DNA from: Hydrotalea sp.
GTDB lineage: Bacteria; Bacteroidota; Bacteroidia; Chitinophagales; Chitinophagaceae
Length of the DNA stretch: 64,000 nt
NCBI GenBank assembly: GCA_022402565.1
Contig: JAKRSC010000028.1
Coordinates: 313,604 to 377,603, forward strand
Reading direction: 5' to 3'
The notes below the pieces were generated by a model. It worked only from the letters and a program-made list of their open reading frames with translations. It had not been told where the DNA came from and searched no databases. The translations under genes and the position numbers were made by a program. How positions within the stretch are numbered: position 1 is the first letter of the stretch; every line of letters begins with the position of its first letter. This document shows, one piece after another, positions 42,285 to 52,233 of this stretch.

Positions 42285-45053
42285 ATGGAGTATCAGTTTA
42301 GATCTATTGAAAGAAAGTGGCAAGAATATTGGCAGGAAACGGGTGCATACCGCGTAGCTTCTACCTCTAGTAAACCTAAATGTTATGTATTGGACATGTT
42401 TCCTTATCCAAGCGGAGCTGGGTTGCATGTGGGTCACCCTCTGGGGTATATAGCCAGCGATATATATAGTCGTTTTAAGCGTTTACAGGGGTTTAATGTA
42501 TTGCACCCAATGGGGTACGACGCATTTGGACTTCCTGCAGAGCAGTATGCTATTGAGCATGGCATTCATCCTGCTGTTAGCACCGATCAAAATATCCAAA
42601 ATTTCCGTCAGCAGCTAGATAATATTGGGTTTTGCTACGATTGGGAGCGAGAAATTCGCACTTGTGATGCCAGCTATTACAAATGGACACAATGGATTTT
42701 CCTTCAGCTTTTTAACAGTTGGTACAATCGTTTTACCCAAAAGGCTGAGCCAATTGCAGGATTGGTGAGTTTATTTGAAAAAGAAGGGTCCTCTGCAGTT
42801 TCTAATCCTTTTACTGGAAGTGCATTTACTGCCGAAGAGTGGAAAGGATTTTCTGAGGCGCAGCAAATGGATATACTTATGCAGTTTCGACTGGCATATT
42901 GTGGAGAAGGTGAAGTGAATTGGTGCGAAGCCTTGGGTACTGTGTTGGCAAATGATGAGGTGGTGAATGGTGTGAGTGAAAGAGGCGGACATCCTGTTGA
43001 AAAGAAAAAATTGCGTCAATGGTATTTGCGTATTACCGAATATGCCGATCGTTTAGAACGCGATTTGGAAAAGCTCGATTGGAGTGAGGCCATGAAGGAA
43101 ATGCAAACCAACTGGATTGGTAAAAGCACGGGTGCTGAAATTGATTTTGCTGTTTCTGTTAATGGAAACACACTGACAGATACTTTTTTGAAAGTGTACA
43201 CAACTCGTCCCGATACACTGTTTGGCGTTGATTTTATGGTGCTGGCTCCGGAACATACTTTAGTTGAACAAATAACTACACCTGATCAACAACTAGAAGT
43301 AGATGCATACATTCAGTATGTAAAAAGTAGAAGCGAGCGCGACCGCATGGCCGAAAAAACTATCTCAGGTTGTTTTACAGGAGGATTTGCTGTACATCCT
43401 TTTACCAAACAACTTATTCCAATTTGGATCAGTGAGTATGTATTGGCAGGCTATGGTACTGGCGCAATTATGGCGGTTCCTTGTGGCGATGAGCGTGATT
43501 TCAAATTTGCGAAACACTTCAACATACCTATCACAAATATTATTGGTGAAGCATTTAATGGACAAGAAGCAAATCCAACAAAAGATGCAACACTAAGTAA
43601 CAGTGATTTTTTGAATGGTATGTTCATGCGTGATGCTTTGGAAGAAATGGTGCGCATTCTGGAGGAAAAAGGTATTGGAAAACGTAAGGTGAATTACCGC
43701 ATGCGTGATGCAGCTTTCAGTCGTCAGCGTTATTGGGGTGAGCCATTCCCAATAGTTTGGAAAGATGGCGTTGCTTATCCGCTAAATGAATCTGAATTGC
43801 CTTTGTTGTTGCCTCAAGTTGAAAAGTATTCTCCTGGTCCAGATGGACAAGGTCCGTTAGCAAATATTGAGGAATGGAGAAATGCAGGTTATGAGACGAA
43901 TACCATGCCTGGTTATGCAGGAAGCAGTTGGTATTTTCTCAGATACATGGATCCGCATAATGAGCAATCATTTGTTGATAGAAAAGTGAGTGATTACTGG
44001 AATCAGGTGGATGTATATGTGGGTGGCACTGAACACGCTGTTGGTCATTTGTTGTACAGTCGTATGTGGACGAAAGTTCTGTTTGATCTTGGTCACTTGA
44101 GCTTTGATGAGCCGTTTAAAAAATTGCTAAATCAGGGAATGATTCAGGGCAGCAGCAGGTTTGTATATCGTAAAAGAGGTACCAATCAGTTTCTCTCTTT
44201 CGGATTAGTAAAAAACGAGGAAGTAGATGCTATTCGTGTGGATGTGAATATGGTAGATGGTGTGGAATTAGATGTAGAAGCTTTCAAGAAGTGGCGCAAT
44301 GGTGAATATGCTCATGCAGAAATCCTTCTAGAAGATGGAAAGTATATATGTGGTATAGAAGTAGAAAAAATGTCGAAGTCAAAGTTCAATACGGTTAATC
44401 CGAATGAGTTGGTTGAAAAATATGGTGCAGATACATTTAGGATGTATGAAATGTTTTTAGGTCCTATTGAACAATCAAAACCATGGGATACAAAAGGAAT
44501 TGAAGGGGTACATCGCTTTCTGAAAAAATTATGGCGTTTATTTTACGATACTGAGTCGGGTAAATTCCTGTGTGAAGATGCTGCGCCAACACCTTCAGAA
44601 ATGAAAGTGTTGCATAAAGCTATTCAGAAAATTACCCAAGATACAGAGCGTTTTTCTTTCAATACTGCTGTGAGTGCATTCATGGTTGCGGTGAACGAAT
44701 TAACTGATATGGGCTGCAGGAAGAAAGAGGTATTGTCTCCATTACTGGTATTGCTGAGTCCTTATGCGCCACATATTGCACAAGAACTTTGGTCGGCTTT
44801 AGGACAAGAAAGTAATGTGATAGATGCTAGTTTTCCTATTTGTGATACATCGTGGTTAACAGAGTCTGAGAAGGCATATCCTGTTAGCGTAAATGGAAAA
44901 CTAAGAACTACTATTTCTTTTTCAATTGAAGCCGAGTTGGCTGAAATTGAACCAGTGATTTTGAGTAATGAGGTTATACAAAAATGGTTAGAAGGAAAAG
45001 CACCTAAGAAAATCATTTTTGTGAAAGGTAAAATGATTAATGTGGTTATCTAG
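42285..45053 (+). CDS. leuS: Leucyl-tRNA synthetase
   Basis: 922 aa, class I synthetase charging tRNA-Leu. HIGH motif as HVGH in PYPSGAGLHVGHPLGY near 37-52, CP1 editing domain with KVYTTRPDTLFG near 304, KMSKS as EKMSKSKFN near 694, and a C-terminal anticodon-binding domain. Full length; a Bacteroidota-style segment (NMVDGVELDVEAFKKWRNG) lies before KMSKS. Monocistronic or with the barrel gene 9 nt later. Confidence 0.98.
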   Translation: MEYQFRSIERKWQEYWQETGAYRVASTSSKPKCYVLDMFPYPSGAGLHVGHPLGYIASDIYSRFKRLQGFNVLHPMGYDAFGLPAEQYAIEHGIHPAVSTDQNIQNFRQQLDNIGFCYDWEREIRTCDASYYKWTQWIFLQLFNSWYNRFTQKAEPIAGLVSLFEKEGSSAVSNPFTGSAFTAEEWKGFSEAQQMDILMQFRLAYCGEGEVNWCEALGTVLANDEVVNGVSERGGHPVEKKKLRQWYLRITEYADRLERDLEKLDWSEAMKEMQTNWIGKSTGAEIDFAVSVNGNTLTDTFLKVYTTRPDTLFGVDFMVLAPEHTLVEQITTPDQQLEVDAYIQYVKSRSERDRMAEKTISGCFTGGFAVHPFTKQLIPIWISEYVLAGYGTGAIMAVPCGDERDFKFAKHFNIPITNIIGEAFNGQEANPTKDATLSNSDFLNGMFMRDALEEMVRILEEKGIGKRKVNYRMRDAAFSRQRYWGEPFPIVWKDGVAYPLNESELPLLLPQVEKYSPGPDGQGPLANIEEWRNAGYETNTMPGYAGSSWYFLRYMDPHNEQSFVDRKVSDYWNQVDVYVGGTEHAVGHLLYSRMWTKVLFDLGHLSFDEPFKKLLNQGMIQGSSRFVYRKRGTNQFLSFGLVKNEEVDAIRVDVNMVDGVELDVEAFKKWRNGEYAHAEILLEDGKYICGIEVEKMSKSKFNTVNPNELVEKYGADTFRMYEMFLGPIEQSKPWDTKGIEGVHRFLKKLWRLFYDTESGKFLCEDAAPTPSEMKVLHKAIQKITQDTERFSFNTAVSAFMVAVNELTDMGCRKKEVLSPLLVLLSPYAPHIAQELWSALGQESNVIDASFPICDTSWLTESEKAYPVSVNGKLRTTISFSIEAELAEIEPVILSNEVIQKWLEGKAPKKIIFVKGKMINVVI

Positions 45054-45062
45054 TTGTAATAT

Positions 45063-46259
45063 ATGCTTGCTAATATGAAAGAAAAACAGTTGCTTCTACA
45101 AATAAAAATCATGGCATGTTTGCTCATGTGTTTGTTAGCAAGTATAATATCTGTGTATGCACATGAGCTTACAGATACTACAAGACCTGAGCCTAGAAAA
45201 ACGCTTAGAAATTTCATGAATCCAGATTCATTATCGGCAATTAATTTTTCAATTATTCCTATTCCCATACTTACATCTAGTCCAGAAACTGGTTTACGAT
45301 TTGGATTAGCACTTGATTATTTTTTTAATGCAAAAGAAAATGAGGGTAAAGAAAAAAATGAAGCAAGGGGTTCATTCATTTTTGGTCAGGTTACTTACTC
45401 CACAATGCGACAGTTAGATTTAAGTGCAGCATGGCAGGTGTTTACAAAGGGTGAAAAATGGGTATTAAGAGGAAGAGCAGGTTATAGTTCTTTTGCAGAA
45501 AGGGCTTGGGGTGTAGGTATGCAAACAGTTCCAGAAGACGATTATTGGGATTGGAATTATGAAAGAACTTATTGGGATAGTAGAATATTTAAATTATTGA
45601 AAGGTAGTTGGTATGCAGGTCTTTCTGTAAATTATAGCAATACTTACAGGGTTCGATATTCAAAACCTATTACACCAGCATTTAATTATTCCGATGGTGT
45701 AAATGGAAGCTTGGCATTTGGTTTTGGTCCGGCAGTATTATTAGAAAAACGAGACTATCCCTTCAGCGCAAGAAAAGGAACTTACTTCGAAGCAGTCTAT
45801 CATAATTATTTACCAATGGGTGTAAGTCCATTTGCCTACCAAGAATGGATTTTAGATTTTAGAAAGTTCTATCCAATAGCAACAGAAAATGCATTTGGGT
45901 ATCAACTTTTCACTCATATTACAGATGGTGATGTGCCTTTGAGAGAATTACCCAGAATAGGCAGTGCCAATTTAATGCGCGGCTATTTTGGTGGAAGGTT
46001 TAGAAATAAAACAATGTCTGCGGCACAAGCAGAGTATCGCTTTCAAATTTGGAAATGGATTCATGCATCTGTATTTACGGCTGGAGCATTTTCAGCTCCA
46101 ACAGTAGCGGAATATAGTACACAAGATTTTTTATGGACTGGGGGTGCTGGTCTTAGATTTATGGTTAACAAAAAGAACCGCATGTTCATACGTGTTGATT
46201 ATGCACGCAACAGCACATTTGGTGGTGCTTTCTACTTCAGACTGAACGACGCATTTTAA
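45063..46259 (+). CDS. BamA/TamA-family outer-membrane beta-barrel protein
   Basis: 398 aa. Hydrophobic signal sequence (MACLLMCLLASIISVYAHE; ATG at 45063 or 45075), then a C-terminal Omp85-type barrel without POTRA domains: alternating aromatic strands, the RGYFGGRFRNKT motif near 315 matching the conserved (R/M)RGY block of loop 6, and a Phe at the end. Members without POTRA are common in Bacteroidota and their role is unsettled. Starts 9 nt after leuS. Confidence 0.85.
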   Translation: MLANMKEKQLLLQIKIMACLLMCLLASIISVYAHELTDTTRPEPRKTLRNFMNPDSLSAINFSIIPIPILTSSPETGLRFGLALDYFFNAKENEGKEKNEARGSFIFGQVTYSTMRQLDLSAAWQVFTKGEKWVLRGRAGYSSFAERAWGVGMQTVPEDDYWDWNYERTYWDSRIFKLLKGSWYAGLSVNYSNTYRVRYSKPITPAFNYSDGVNGSLAFGFGPAVLLEKRDYPFSARKGTYFEAVYHNYLPMGVSPFAYQEWILDFRKFYPIATENAFGYQLFTHITDGDVPLRELPRIGSANLMRGYFGGRFRNKTMSAAQAEYRFQIWKWIHASVFTAGAFSAPTVAEYSTQDFLWTGGAGLRFMVNKKNRMFIRVDYARNSTFGGAFYFRLNDAF

Positions 46260-46263
46260 TATC

Positions 46264-47955
46264 TTATCCAGCTAACAGCAGCACTAAAATTTGTGCTAAT
46301 AAAATTCGTGTGATAGTAGTTAACGGAAATACTGTTGCATAAGCTTGAGCAGGTATATCTGTTTTAAAATAGGCGCCGCTAAATGCCAAAGCAGCTGGAT
46401 CTGTGTATGCTCCTCCCATAATACCAATGAGTTGAAGAAAATTCAATTTAAATACCCATCTTCCAACTATTGTTAAAATGATTAGTGGAATAAGTGTTAT
46501 TGCCGCCCCATACATCACCCACCACCATCCATTGTTCTCAAGAAAATTTTCAACAAAATGTTGCCCAGCATAAATTCCAACAGTTGCAAAGAATAAGCTA
46601 ATACCAAATTCTTTCATAAATAAAATGGCACTATGATTTAAAAATGAATGGATGGTACCCATGCCACCAAAGCGACTGATTAGAATAGCGGTTAATAAGG
46701 TGCCTGCAATGCCCAATTTAACAGGAGCTGATAAACCAGGAATAGCAAAAGGAATACTTCCTGCAACAATACCTAATAGTAAGCCTAAGAATATTGATAA
46801 CATTTGGGGCTCTTGAATTCTCTTTTCAGAGTTCCCCACAACTCTTTCAACACCTTTCAAGGCTTGTTCAGTTCCTACAACACGAATTCTATCGCCATAG
46901 TGTAAAACCAAACTTGGGCGTGCCAATAATTCCATGCCAGAGCGGAATACACGTGTTACACGAACGCCATACCGTGTACTAAAGTCAAGCTGAGCTAAAG
47001 ATTTTTGAATAGCGTGGTCTCTGGTAATTAAGAAGGTTTTAGTTGTAATATCATCAGACGACTCAATGAATGTATCTGTACTTTCTCTTCCCATTAAAGT
47101 AATCAGTTCATCAATAGCATCAGGCATACCAACTAATAAAACAACATCTCGTTCTTGGAGAACAGTTTCCATTGCAGGAGCAGTTACAATGGTAGAGCCA
47201 CTGTGTTTCAATCTAGAGACTAATACACGTTGTTTACCAACTCTTGCAACAAGTTCTTCAATTGTTTTTCCAACAGCTTCAGTTTCTGTAATTCTACATT
47301 TTTTTGTTGCTGGAGAAGGATACTTCTCTTGCACATCTGCATCGAATCGGATAACCTCCTCTTTTACTGAAATTTTAAAAATGGATTTTGCTACTAACAT
47401 AACCAATATCACACCCAGAACACCAAATGGATATGCTAATGCATAGCCATTAGCTGGATCGCTGTAATGAAAGCTAGGATCTTTTTTAGCAATTTCTGCT
47501 AATGCCGCTTTTGCAGCACCCAGACCGGGTGTATTGGTCACTGCTCCCGACATAATTCCAACCAAGTGATCAATACCTGTAGGTGTTACTACAAATAAAA
47601 TATAAGTAGTTATTCCACCAAGCAATACAGTTCCTACCGAAAGTGCATTAAAAAGAATACCATCTTTTTTGAACGAAGAAAAGAATGAAGGGCCTACCTG
47701 AATACCAACTGCATATACAAAAAGCAACAAACCAATTTCACGAAGCACATGTAGTGTTTCATGCTCAAGGGTATAGCCCATATGCCCCAAAACAATTCCC
47801 GCGAACATGACACCCGCAACCCCTAATGAAATTTTCCGAATTTTAATTTTTCCAATTACAATGCCAATAGCCATAGTAGCAAATACCAACAAAAGTGACT
47901 GAAGGGCTGTGGGGGTTGCTGAAGGACGAATTAAATCGCTGAACCAATCAAACAT
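46264..47955 (-). CDS. AspT/YidE-family transporter with two TrkA-C (RCK_C) domains
   Basis: 563 aa. Two membrane halves (~15-190 and ~380-560) flank a cytoplasmic segment with two TrkA-C type domains (~210-370; EVIRFDADVQEKYPS, VLVSRLKHSGSTIV, RVTRVFRSGMEL). Motifs GAVTNTPGLGAA near 137 and GGAYTDPAALAF near 528 are symmetric repeats of the aspartate:alanine antiporter family. Substrate unknown. Convergent with the barrel gene, 4 nt apart. Confidence 0.9.
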   Translation of the reverse strand: MFDWFSDLIRPSATPTALQSLLLVFATMAIGIVIGKIKIRKISLGVAGVMFAGIVLGHMGYTLEHETLHVLREIGLLLFVYAVGIQVGPSFFSSFKKDGILFNALSVGTVLLGGITTYILFVVTPTGIDHLVGIMSGAVTNTPGLGAAKAALAEIAKKDPSFHYSDPANGYALAYPFGVLGVILVMLVAKSIFKISVKEEVIRFDADVQEKYPSPATKKCRITETEAVGKTIEELVARVGKQRVLVSRLKHSGSTIVTAPAMETVLQERDVVLLVGMPDAIDELITLMGRESTDTFIESSDDITTKTFLITRDHAIQKSLAQLDFSTRYGVRVTRVFRSGMELLARPSLVLHYGDRIRVVGTEQALKGVERVVGNSEKRIQEPQMLSIFLGLLLGIVAGSIPFAIPGLSAPVKLGIAGTLLTAILISRFGGMGTIHSFLNHSAILFMKEFGISLFFATVGIYAGQHFVENFLENNGWWWVMYGAAITLIPLIILTIVGRWVFKLNFLQLIGIMGGAYTDPAALAFSGAYFKTDIPAQAYATVFPLTTITRILLAQILVLLLAG

Positions 47956-48094
47956 AACTGCATTTTGATGAACAAATTTCTAAGATATATCTCGGCTAAG
48001 CTATGACATTCATCATTTTTCATCACCGCTTTTCCGCAATGAGATAGTCTGCTCTTTAGAAATACTTATATTCACCCCTCGAAAAAAGATCGAT

Positions 48095-50263
48095 ATGAAA
48101 TATCAAATTAAATGTTTGAGCCTCTTACTATTAGTAAGTTCCTTCAGTTTTGCTCAAAGTACAAAATCCTTTGCTGATGTTGACCTTATGAAAGGCATCA
48201 GCCCAAAAGGGTTTTATAATTCTATGCCGAATGTAATTAAGTGGTTGAATGATGATCAGGTTATCCTATTTATGAAAATTCATCCCGATTCGGCCACAAA
48301 GAATTATGTGATGGATGTTAGAACAGGTGATACTCAAATTGCCACACCACAACAGTTGCAAAGAGCCGCACCCCCTGCTAAGTCTGTTCAACTGCGTAAC
48401 AACGATTTGTACTACAAAAATGGCGATCAGGAAAAAAGAATAACACAAGATGCTGCTGAGGAGAAGAATCCAATTTTTTCGCCAGATAGCAACTTTATAG
48501 CATATACTAAGAACAACGATTTGTATGCTTATCATATTCCAACTGAAAAAGAAACCCGCTTAACCAATGATGGCTCGTTTACAACGTTAAATGGTTATGC
48601 TAGCTGGGTGTATTGGGAAGAAATTTTTGGGCGAGGCACACGTTTCCGTGCATTTTGGTGGAGCCCAGATAGTAAGACCATAGCATATATGCGTTTTGAT
48701 GAAAAGAAAGTGCCTATGTTTCCGTTATATAATAGTGATGGTCAGCATGGAAGCTTAGAAGAAACTCGTTATCCAAAAGCAGGCGATGAAAATCCAACCG
48801 TGCGTTTAGGTTTTGTTGCTCCAACTGGCGGTGCTACTAAGTGGGCTGACTTTAATGAGCAAGACGACCAATATTTTGGATGGCCAGTTTGGCGTCCTTC
48901 AGGAAATAAACTATGGGTTCAGTGGATCAACAGAGGTCAGGATCATTATAAACTATTTGAAGTAGATCCAGCAACTGGAACAAAGCAATTGTTGTATGAA
49001 GAACAACAGAAAAGTTGGGTAGACCTAGAAGATGGTGCAGGTGGTAGATTTACATTTATGGATGATGGAAAACATGTAATCATTGAGAGTGATAAAACAG
49101 GTTGGAATCATTTGTACTTACATCAGTTAGATGGTAAGTTAAAGAATCCAATTACTTCGGGTAAGTTTACTGTAACAGGTGTAAAACTCATTGATCAAAA
49201 AACAGGTTGGGTGTATTTTAGTGCAAGGAGTAAAGAGAATACTGCGCGTTCAGATTTTTATAAAGTTAAATTAGATGGCACACAATTAACACGATTAAGC
49301 TTTGGCAATTTTGATCATACAAGTGTTGTACTATCTCCAAATGGGAAACATTTTATTACAACATACAGTAATGTACAAACACCGCCTGCCATGAGTGTGG
49401 TTGATCAGCAAGGAAAGGTTATCCGTTCACTAGGGAATGCAGCTACAGATGAAATGAAATTATATCCTGTGGCAAAAACTGAAATGATTCGTATTAAAAG
49501 TGATGATGGATTGTTTGAATTGCCAGCTGTTGTTACTTGGCCAGTAAATATGGATCCAAATAAAAAATATCCAATGCTTATCAGTATTTATGGTGGTCCT
49601 AATGCTGGTACTGTATGGGATCGTTGGAATTGGTCAGCAACAAGACAGTGGTGGTCGCAAGAGGGCGTTATTCAGGTTGCCTTTGATCACAGAGCTAGTG
49701 GTCATTTTGGAAAAGAGGGTGTTTCATACATGCATAGAAAATTAGGTCATTGGGAACTAATAGATTATACCACAATGGCTAAATGGTTCATAGCAAATGG
49801 ACAAGCAGACCCTAGAAAAATTGCTATTACAGGATTTAGTTATGGTGGTTATATGACTTGTTTAGCATTAACACAAGGCGCAGATGTGTTTACTCATGGA
49901 ATGGCCGGTGGAAGTGTAGTGGATTGGAAACTATATGATACTCATTACACCGAAAAATTCATGGATACCCCACAAGAAAATCCTGAAGGCTATAAGAATG
50001 GAAATGTGTTAAGCTACGTAGATAGATATAAGGGTATGTTACAAATTGTTCATGGTACAATGGATGACAATGTGCACATGCAAAATAGCTTACAATTGAT
50101 TGGAGCATTACAGGATAAAAAGAAAAATTTTGAATTCATGTTATATCCAGGAGGAAGACATGGCTGGGGTGGTGCAAAAGGAGATCACTTTACCAACCTC
50201 AAAAACAAATTTATTTACCAGCATCTTTTGGAAAAGCCCTTTCCGAAAGAGTTAACAAAATAA
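48095..50263 (+). CDS. Dipeptidyl peptidase IV (S9B), exported
   Basis: 722 aa, with signal peptide MKYQIKCLSLLLLVSSFSFA. N-terminal beta-propeller (~30-470) with the substrate-glutamate helix region SWVYWEEIFGRGTRFRAFWW near 170, and a C-terminal alpha/beta hydrolase: nucleophile Ser in GFSYGGYM near 590, Asp in HGTMDDNVH, His in GGRHGWG. Removes X-Pro or X-Ala dipeptides in the periplasm or at the surface. The usual double Glu is preceded by Trp (VYWEE rather than VYEEE). Followed by a strong terminator. Confidence 0.94.
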   Translation: MKYQIKCLSLLLLVSSFSFAQSTKSFADVDLMKGISPKGFYNSMPNVIKWLNDDQVILFMKIHPDSATKNYVMDVRTGDTQIATPQQLQRAAPPAKSVQLRNNDLYYKNGDQEKRITQDAAEEKNPIFSPDSNFIAYTKNNDLYAYHIPTEKETRLTNDGSFTTLNGYASWVYWEEIFGRGTRFRAFWWSPDSKTIAYMRFDEKKVPMFPLYNSDGQHGSLEETRYPKAGDENPTVRLGFVAPTGGATKWADFNEQDDQYFGWPVWRPSGNKLWVQWINRGQDHYKLFEVDPATGTKQLLYEEQQKSWVDLEDGAGGRFTFMDDGKHVIIESDKTGWNHLYLHQLDGKLKNPITSGKFTVTGVKLIDQKTGWVYFSARSKENTARSDFYKVKLDGTQLTRLSFGNFDHTSVVLSPNGKHFITTYSNVQTPPAMSVVDQQGKVIRSLGNAATDEMKLYPVAKTEMIRIKSDDGLFELPAVVTWPVNMDPNKKYPMLISIYGGPNAGTVWDRWNWSATRQWWSQEGVIQVAFDHRASGHFGKEGVSYMHRKLGHWELIDYTTMAKWFIANGQADPRKIAITGFSYGGYMTCLALTQGADVFTHGMAGGSVVDWKLYDTHYTEKFMDTPQENPEGYKNGNVLSYVDRYKGMLQIVHGTMDDNVHMQNSLQLIGALQDKKKNFEFMLYPGGRHGWGGAKGDHFTNLKNKFIYQHLLEKPFPKELTK

Positions 50264-50271
50264 TGTAGCGA

Positions 50272-50302
50272 AAGGCTGTCAAATTTTTGACAGCCTTTTT
50301 TA
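50272..50302 (+). terminator. Terminator of the dipeptidyl peptidase gene
   Basis: AAGGCTGTCAA and TTGACAGCCTT pair perfectly (11 bp, loop ATTT), then TTTTT. Confidence 0.9.
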
Positions 50303-50445
50303 TTTATATGGAATAATATTGAAAATGATTTCAAGAGTTAGCAGCGATTTTTACAATCTGATATATGCAAGAATATATTCCAATATATTTTGATTATTTT
50401 TTTCTCTTTTTTATTTTGCAAAAGTTTATTCACCGTTTAAATGCA

Positions 50446-50682
50446 ATGAGTATGCCAACAAGGTATATAGAAAGAATACAACTTTTAAATAACTTGATTG
50501 TAGAAAAGCGAACTGGTACCCCCAAAGAACTAGCTAAAAAACTAAAAATTTCAGAGAGTAACCTTTTTAAGTATTTGCGAGCCATGAGAATGATAGGAGC
50601 TCCTGTTTGTTTTGATAAAAAAATCAAATCATACAAGTATCTAGAAAAAGGCACTTTAACAATTTATTTTGAAAAATTTTGA
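50446..50682 (+). CDS. Small helix-turn-helix protein
   Basis: 78 aa from the ATG at 50446 (another ATG at 50452; a longer frame from 50365 adds an AT-rich, hydrophobic stretch that is probably untranslated). The core IERIQLLNNLIVEKRTGTPKELAKKLKISESNLFKYLRAMR is a winged HTH, and the end IGAPVCFDKKIKSYKYLEKGTLTIYFEKF is its wing and a short strand, like the N-terminal HTH of WYL regulators but with no further domain. It probably regulates the exported peptide locus starting 158 nt later. Similar mini-HTH genes precede small exported peptides in other Bacteroidota, by memory. Confidence 0.75.
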   Translation: MSMPTRYIERIQLLNNLIVEKRTGTPKELAKKLKISESNLFKYLRAMRMIGAPVCFDKKIKSYKYLEKGTLTIYFEKF

Positions 50683-50737
50683 GACTCTAATATTAGTATA
50701 GTCTAGCTATTTTATTTTACAATCGCAGCTGTACAGG

Positions 50738-50840
50738 TGGGTGCCCAGCCTTTAGAGTGGGTATGCTACAACTGAGTCAGTAGCCAAGTTGATTCACGCC
50801 GTTGTGTGCGATACACAAGAATTAAAAACCGTTATTAAAA
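50738..50840 (+). promoter_or_regulatory. Structured leader upstream of the cysteine-rich peptide gene
   Basis: GC-richer than its surroundings, with three possible hairpins in series: GCCCA / TGGGT (50743-50762), GCTAC / GTAGC (50765-50784, enclosing the palindrome ACTGA-G-TCAGT), and TTGTGT / ACACAA with a 5-nt loop (50802-50818). It could be a regulatory 5' leader. I recognise no known riboswitch family. Confidence 0.45.
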
Positions 50841-51086
50841 ATGAAAAAGAAACTTTTCAAATCCCTGTTAATAGGGTGTTTACTGGTAGGACCCAGTTTT
50901 ATTTCTCAAAACACAGCAAAGGCGGATGTGATATCCGATATAGCAAAAATTGCCGACTCGATTACTCATTTGATTTGTCCGGAAGTAGTACAAGACAGAT
51001 GTAAAGGAGGAGAATGTATGGATGGTGCATGTATTTCTTTCAGAAAAGCTTGTAAGACAAATGACGACTGTGTTAAGAAAAAATAG
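50841..51086 (+). CDS. Exported six-cysteine small peptide precursor
   Basis: 81 aa. Signal peptide MKKKLFKSLLIGCLLVGPSF continuing to an AKA-D cleavage site near residue 28. The mature ~52 residues contain Cys46, 54, 59, 64, 71 and 77 in the pattern C-x7-C-x4-C-x4-C-x6-C-x5-C with the segment GGECMDGACISF and NDDC near the end, and a lysine tail KKK. Such spacing suggests a three-disulfide mini-protein (defensin- or EB-module-like; inference). It is reminiscent of the small exported NVEALA-type peptides that accompany propeller lipoproteins in Bacteroidota, though the sequence is different. The downstream lipoprotein gene begins 26 nt before its stop. Confidence 0.75.
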   Translation: MKKKLFKSLLIGCLLVGPSFISQNTAKADVISDIAKIADSITHLICPEVVQDRCKGGECMDGACISFRKACKTNDDCVKKK

Positions 51087-52233
51087 CTTTTTATTGAATG
51101 TTTGCTGCTTGGTATGCTTATCAAGCAGCTTCATTATTACTTCTTGTAATTACTCGAAAGATGTTAATTCTGATGTCGAGTTTAACCAAATCGATTCAGA
51201 GATTTTAATGCAAGATATAAGCATAGAGTTGGATACTATTGAGCTTCAGAATCAGTATTCTGGGAAAGGAATTGTGGCTGTTGAAAATGATTCCATTTTT
51301 TTAATTGACGAATTATTTAAAAAAATAGTTCTTGTTGATCTAAAAGACAATAAGGTCATTTCAGCTATTGAATTTATGGATGTTTTACCAAGCGCATCAA
51401 TCTTTAATCAATCCATTTTTTTTAAAAAAGTTCCAAGTGGATATGTACTTATGAATGGGAGAAAGCTAACATATTTTCATAAAAATTTGCGTTATGATAC
51501 AACTGTAAGAATTAATTTTTCTAATTCATTCTCATTGAACAACACATTTGAAAATCCAGATCCTAGTTCAATGAATATTTATGAAGTAGAGTATATTAAT
51601 AAGCAGCATGCATTCATTGATGATAAAGTTTTGGTAAATGTGACTTCTGAACATCCCGAATTTAATCCGTATACTTCATTAGCTTTTTTTAAGCATGCAA
51701 CAGCTTTTGGTTTATTAGATATTCAGAGTAACTACTTTAAGAATTCTAAGATTCTTAAAAGCAAAGCTTATTTAGATACTTGTTGTTATTCTATTTATGA
51801 TTGGTCATCGGCTGCTTATGATTTTAAAAACAAGCAATTGTTTGTTCAATTTCCAATAGACTCATTTATTTATGTGTATGATAATTCATTGAAACCTATA
51901 ATGAAGTTTGGAATTTCAAATGGACTACAGCTATTTGCCAGCCCAACAAGCACCTTAGATGTAGCTTTCGACAATAATTTGTACCAAGATTTTCAATCAA
52001 GGTCAAAAGTATTCAGTCAAGTAATATATTTAGACAGCCTTGGACTACTCGTGAGAAATTATATTAATTATCCAAGTAAGCAGCAGTTTATACAAGTTTA
52101 CAGTGGAACTAAATTGGTTCAGCAGTTAACAATACCCTATGATTTTACCATTAGTGCTAGTAACTCAAATTCTATCGTTTGTAAAACTAATCAATCCAAT
52201 TTATTATGCATCATTCGTATAAAAAGGTATTAA
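51061..52233 (+). CDS. Lipoprotein, probable beta-propeller (BF3164/TolB-like)
   Basis: 390 aa from the ATG at 51061, overlapping the peptide gene by 26 nt. Signal with lipobox ITSC (Cys near 29). The mature part has repeated beta-rich units (YSGKGIVAVENDSIFLIDELFKKIVLVD, FVQFPIDSFIYVYDNSLKPIM) resembling the six-bladed propeller lipoproteins of the BF3164 type; I cannot count blades with certainty. Surface or periplasmic location expected. Next to the six-Cys peptide it may be the peptide's receptor or carrier (inference). AT-rich, with many AAA and TTA codons. Confidence 0.7.
   Translation: MTTVLRKNSFLLNVCCLVCLSSSFIITSCNYSKDVNSDVEFNQIDSEILMQDISIELDTIELQNQYSGKGIVAVENDSIFLIDELFKKIVLVDLKDNKVISAIEFMDVLPSASIFNQSIFFKKVPSGYVLMNGRKLTYFHKNLRYDTTVRINFSNSFSLNNTFENPDPSSMNIYEVEYINKQHAFIDDKVLVNVTSEHPEFNPYTSLAFFKHATAFGLLDIQSNYFKNSKILKSKAYLDTCCYSIYDWSSAAYDFKNKQLFVQFPIDSFIYVYDNSLKPIMKFGISNGLQLFASPTSTLDVAFDNNLYQDFQSRSKVFSQVIYLDSLGLLVRNYINYPSKQQFIQVYSGTKLVQQLTIPYDFTISASNSNSIVCKTNQSNLLCIIRIKRY

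Noticed and set aside
50789-51004. 71-aa plus-strand frame overlapping the peptide gene
   Set aside because: No signal peptide and an alternative frame; the 81-aa frame has a clear signal sequence and cysteine pattern.
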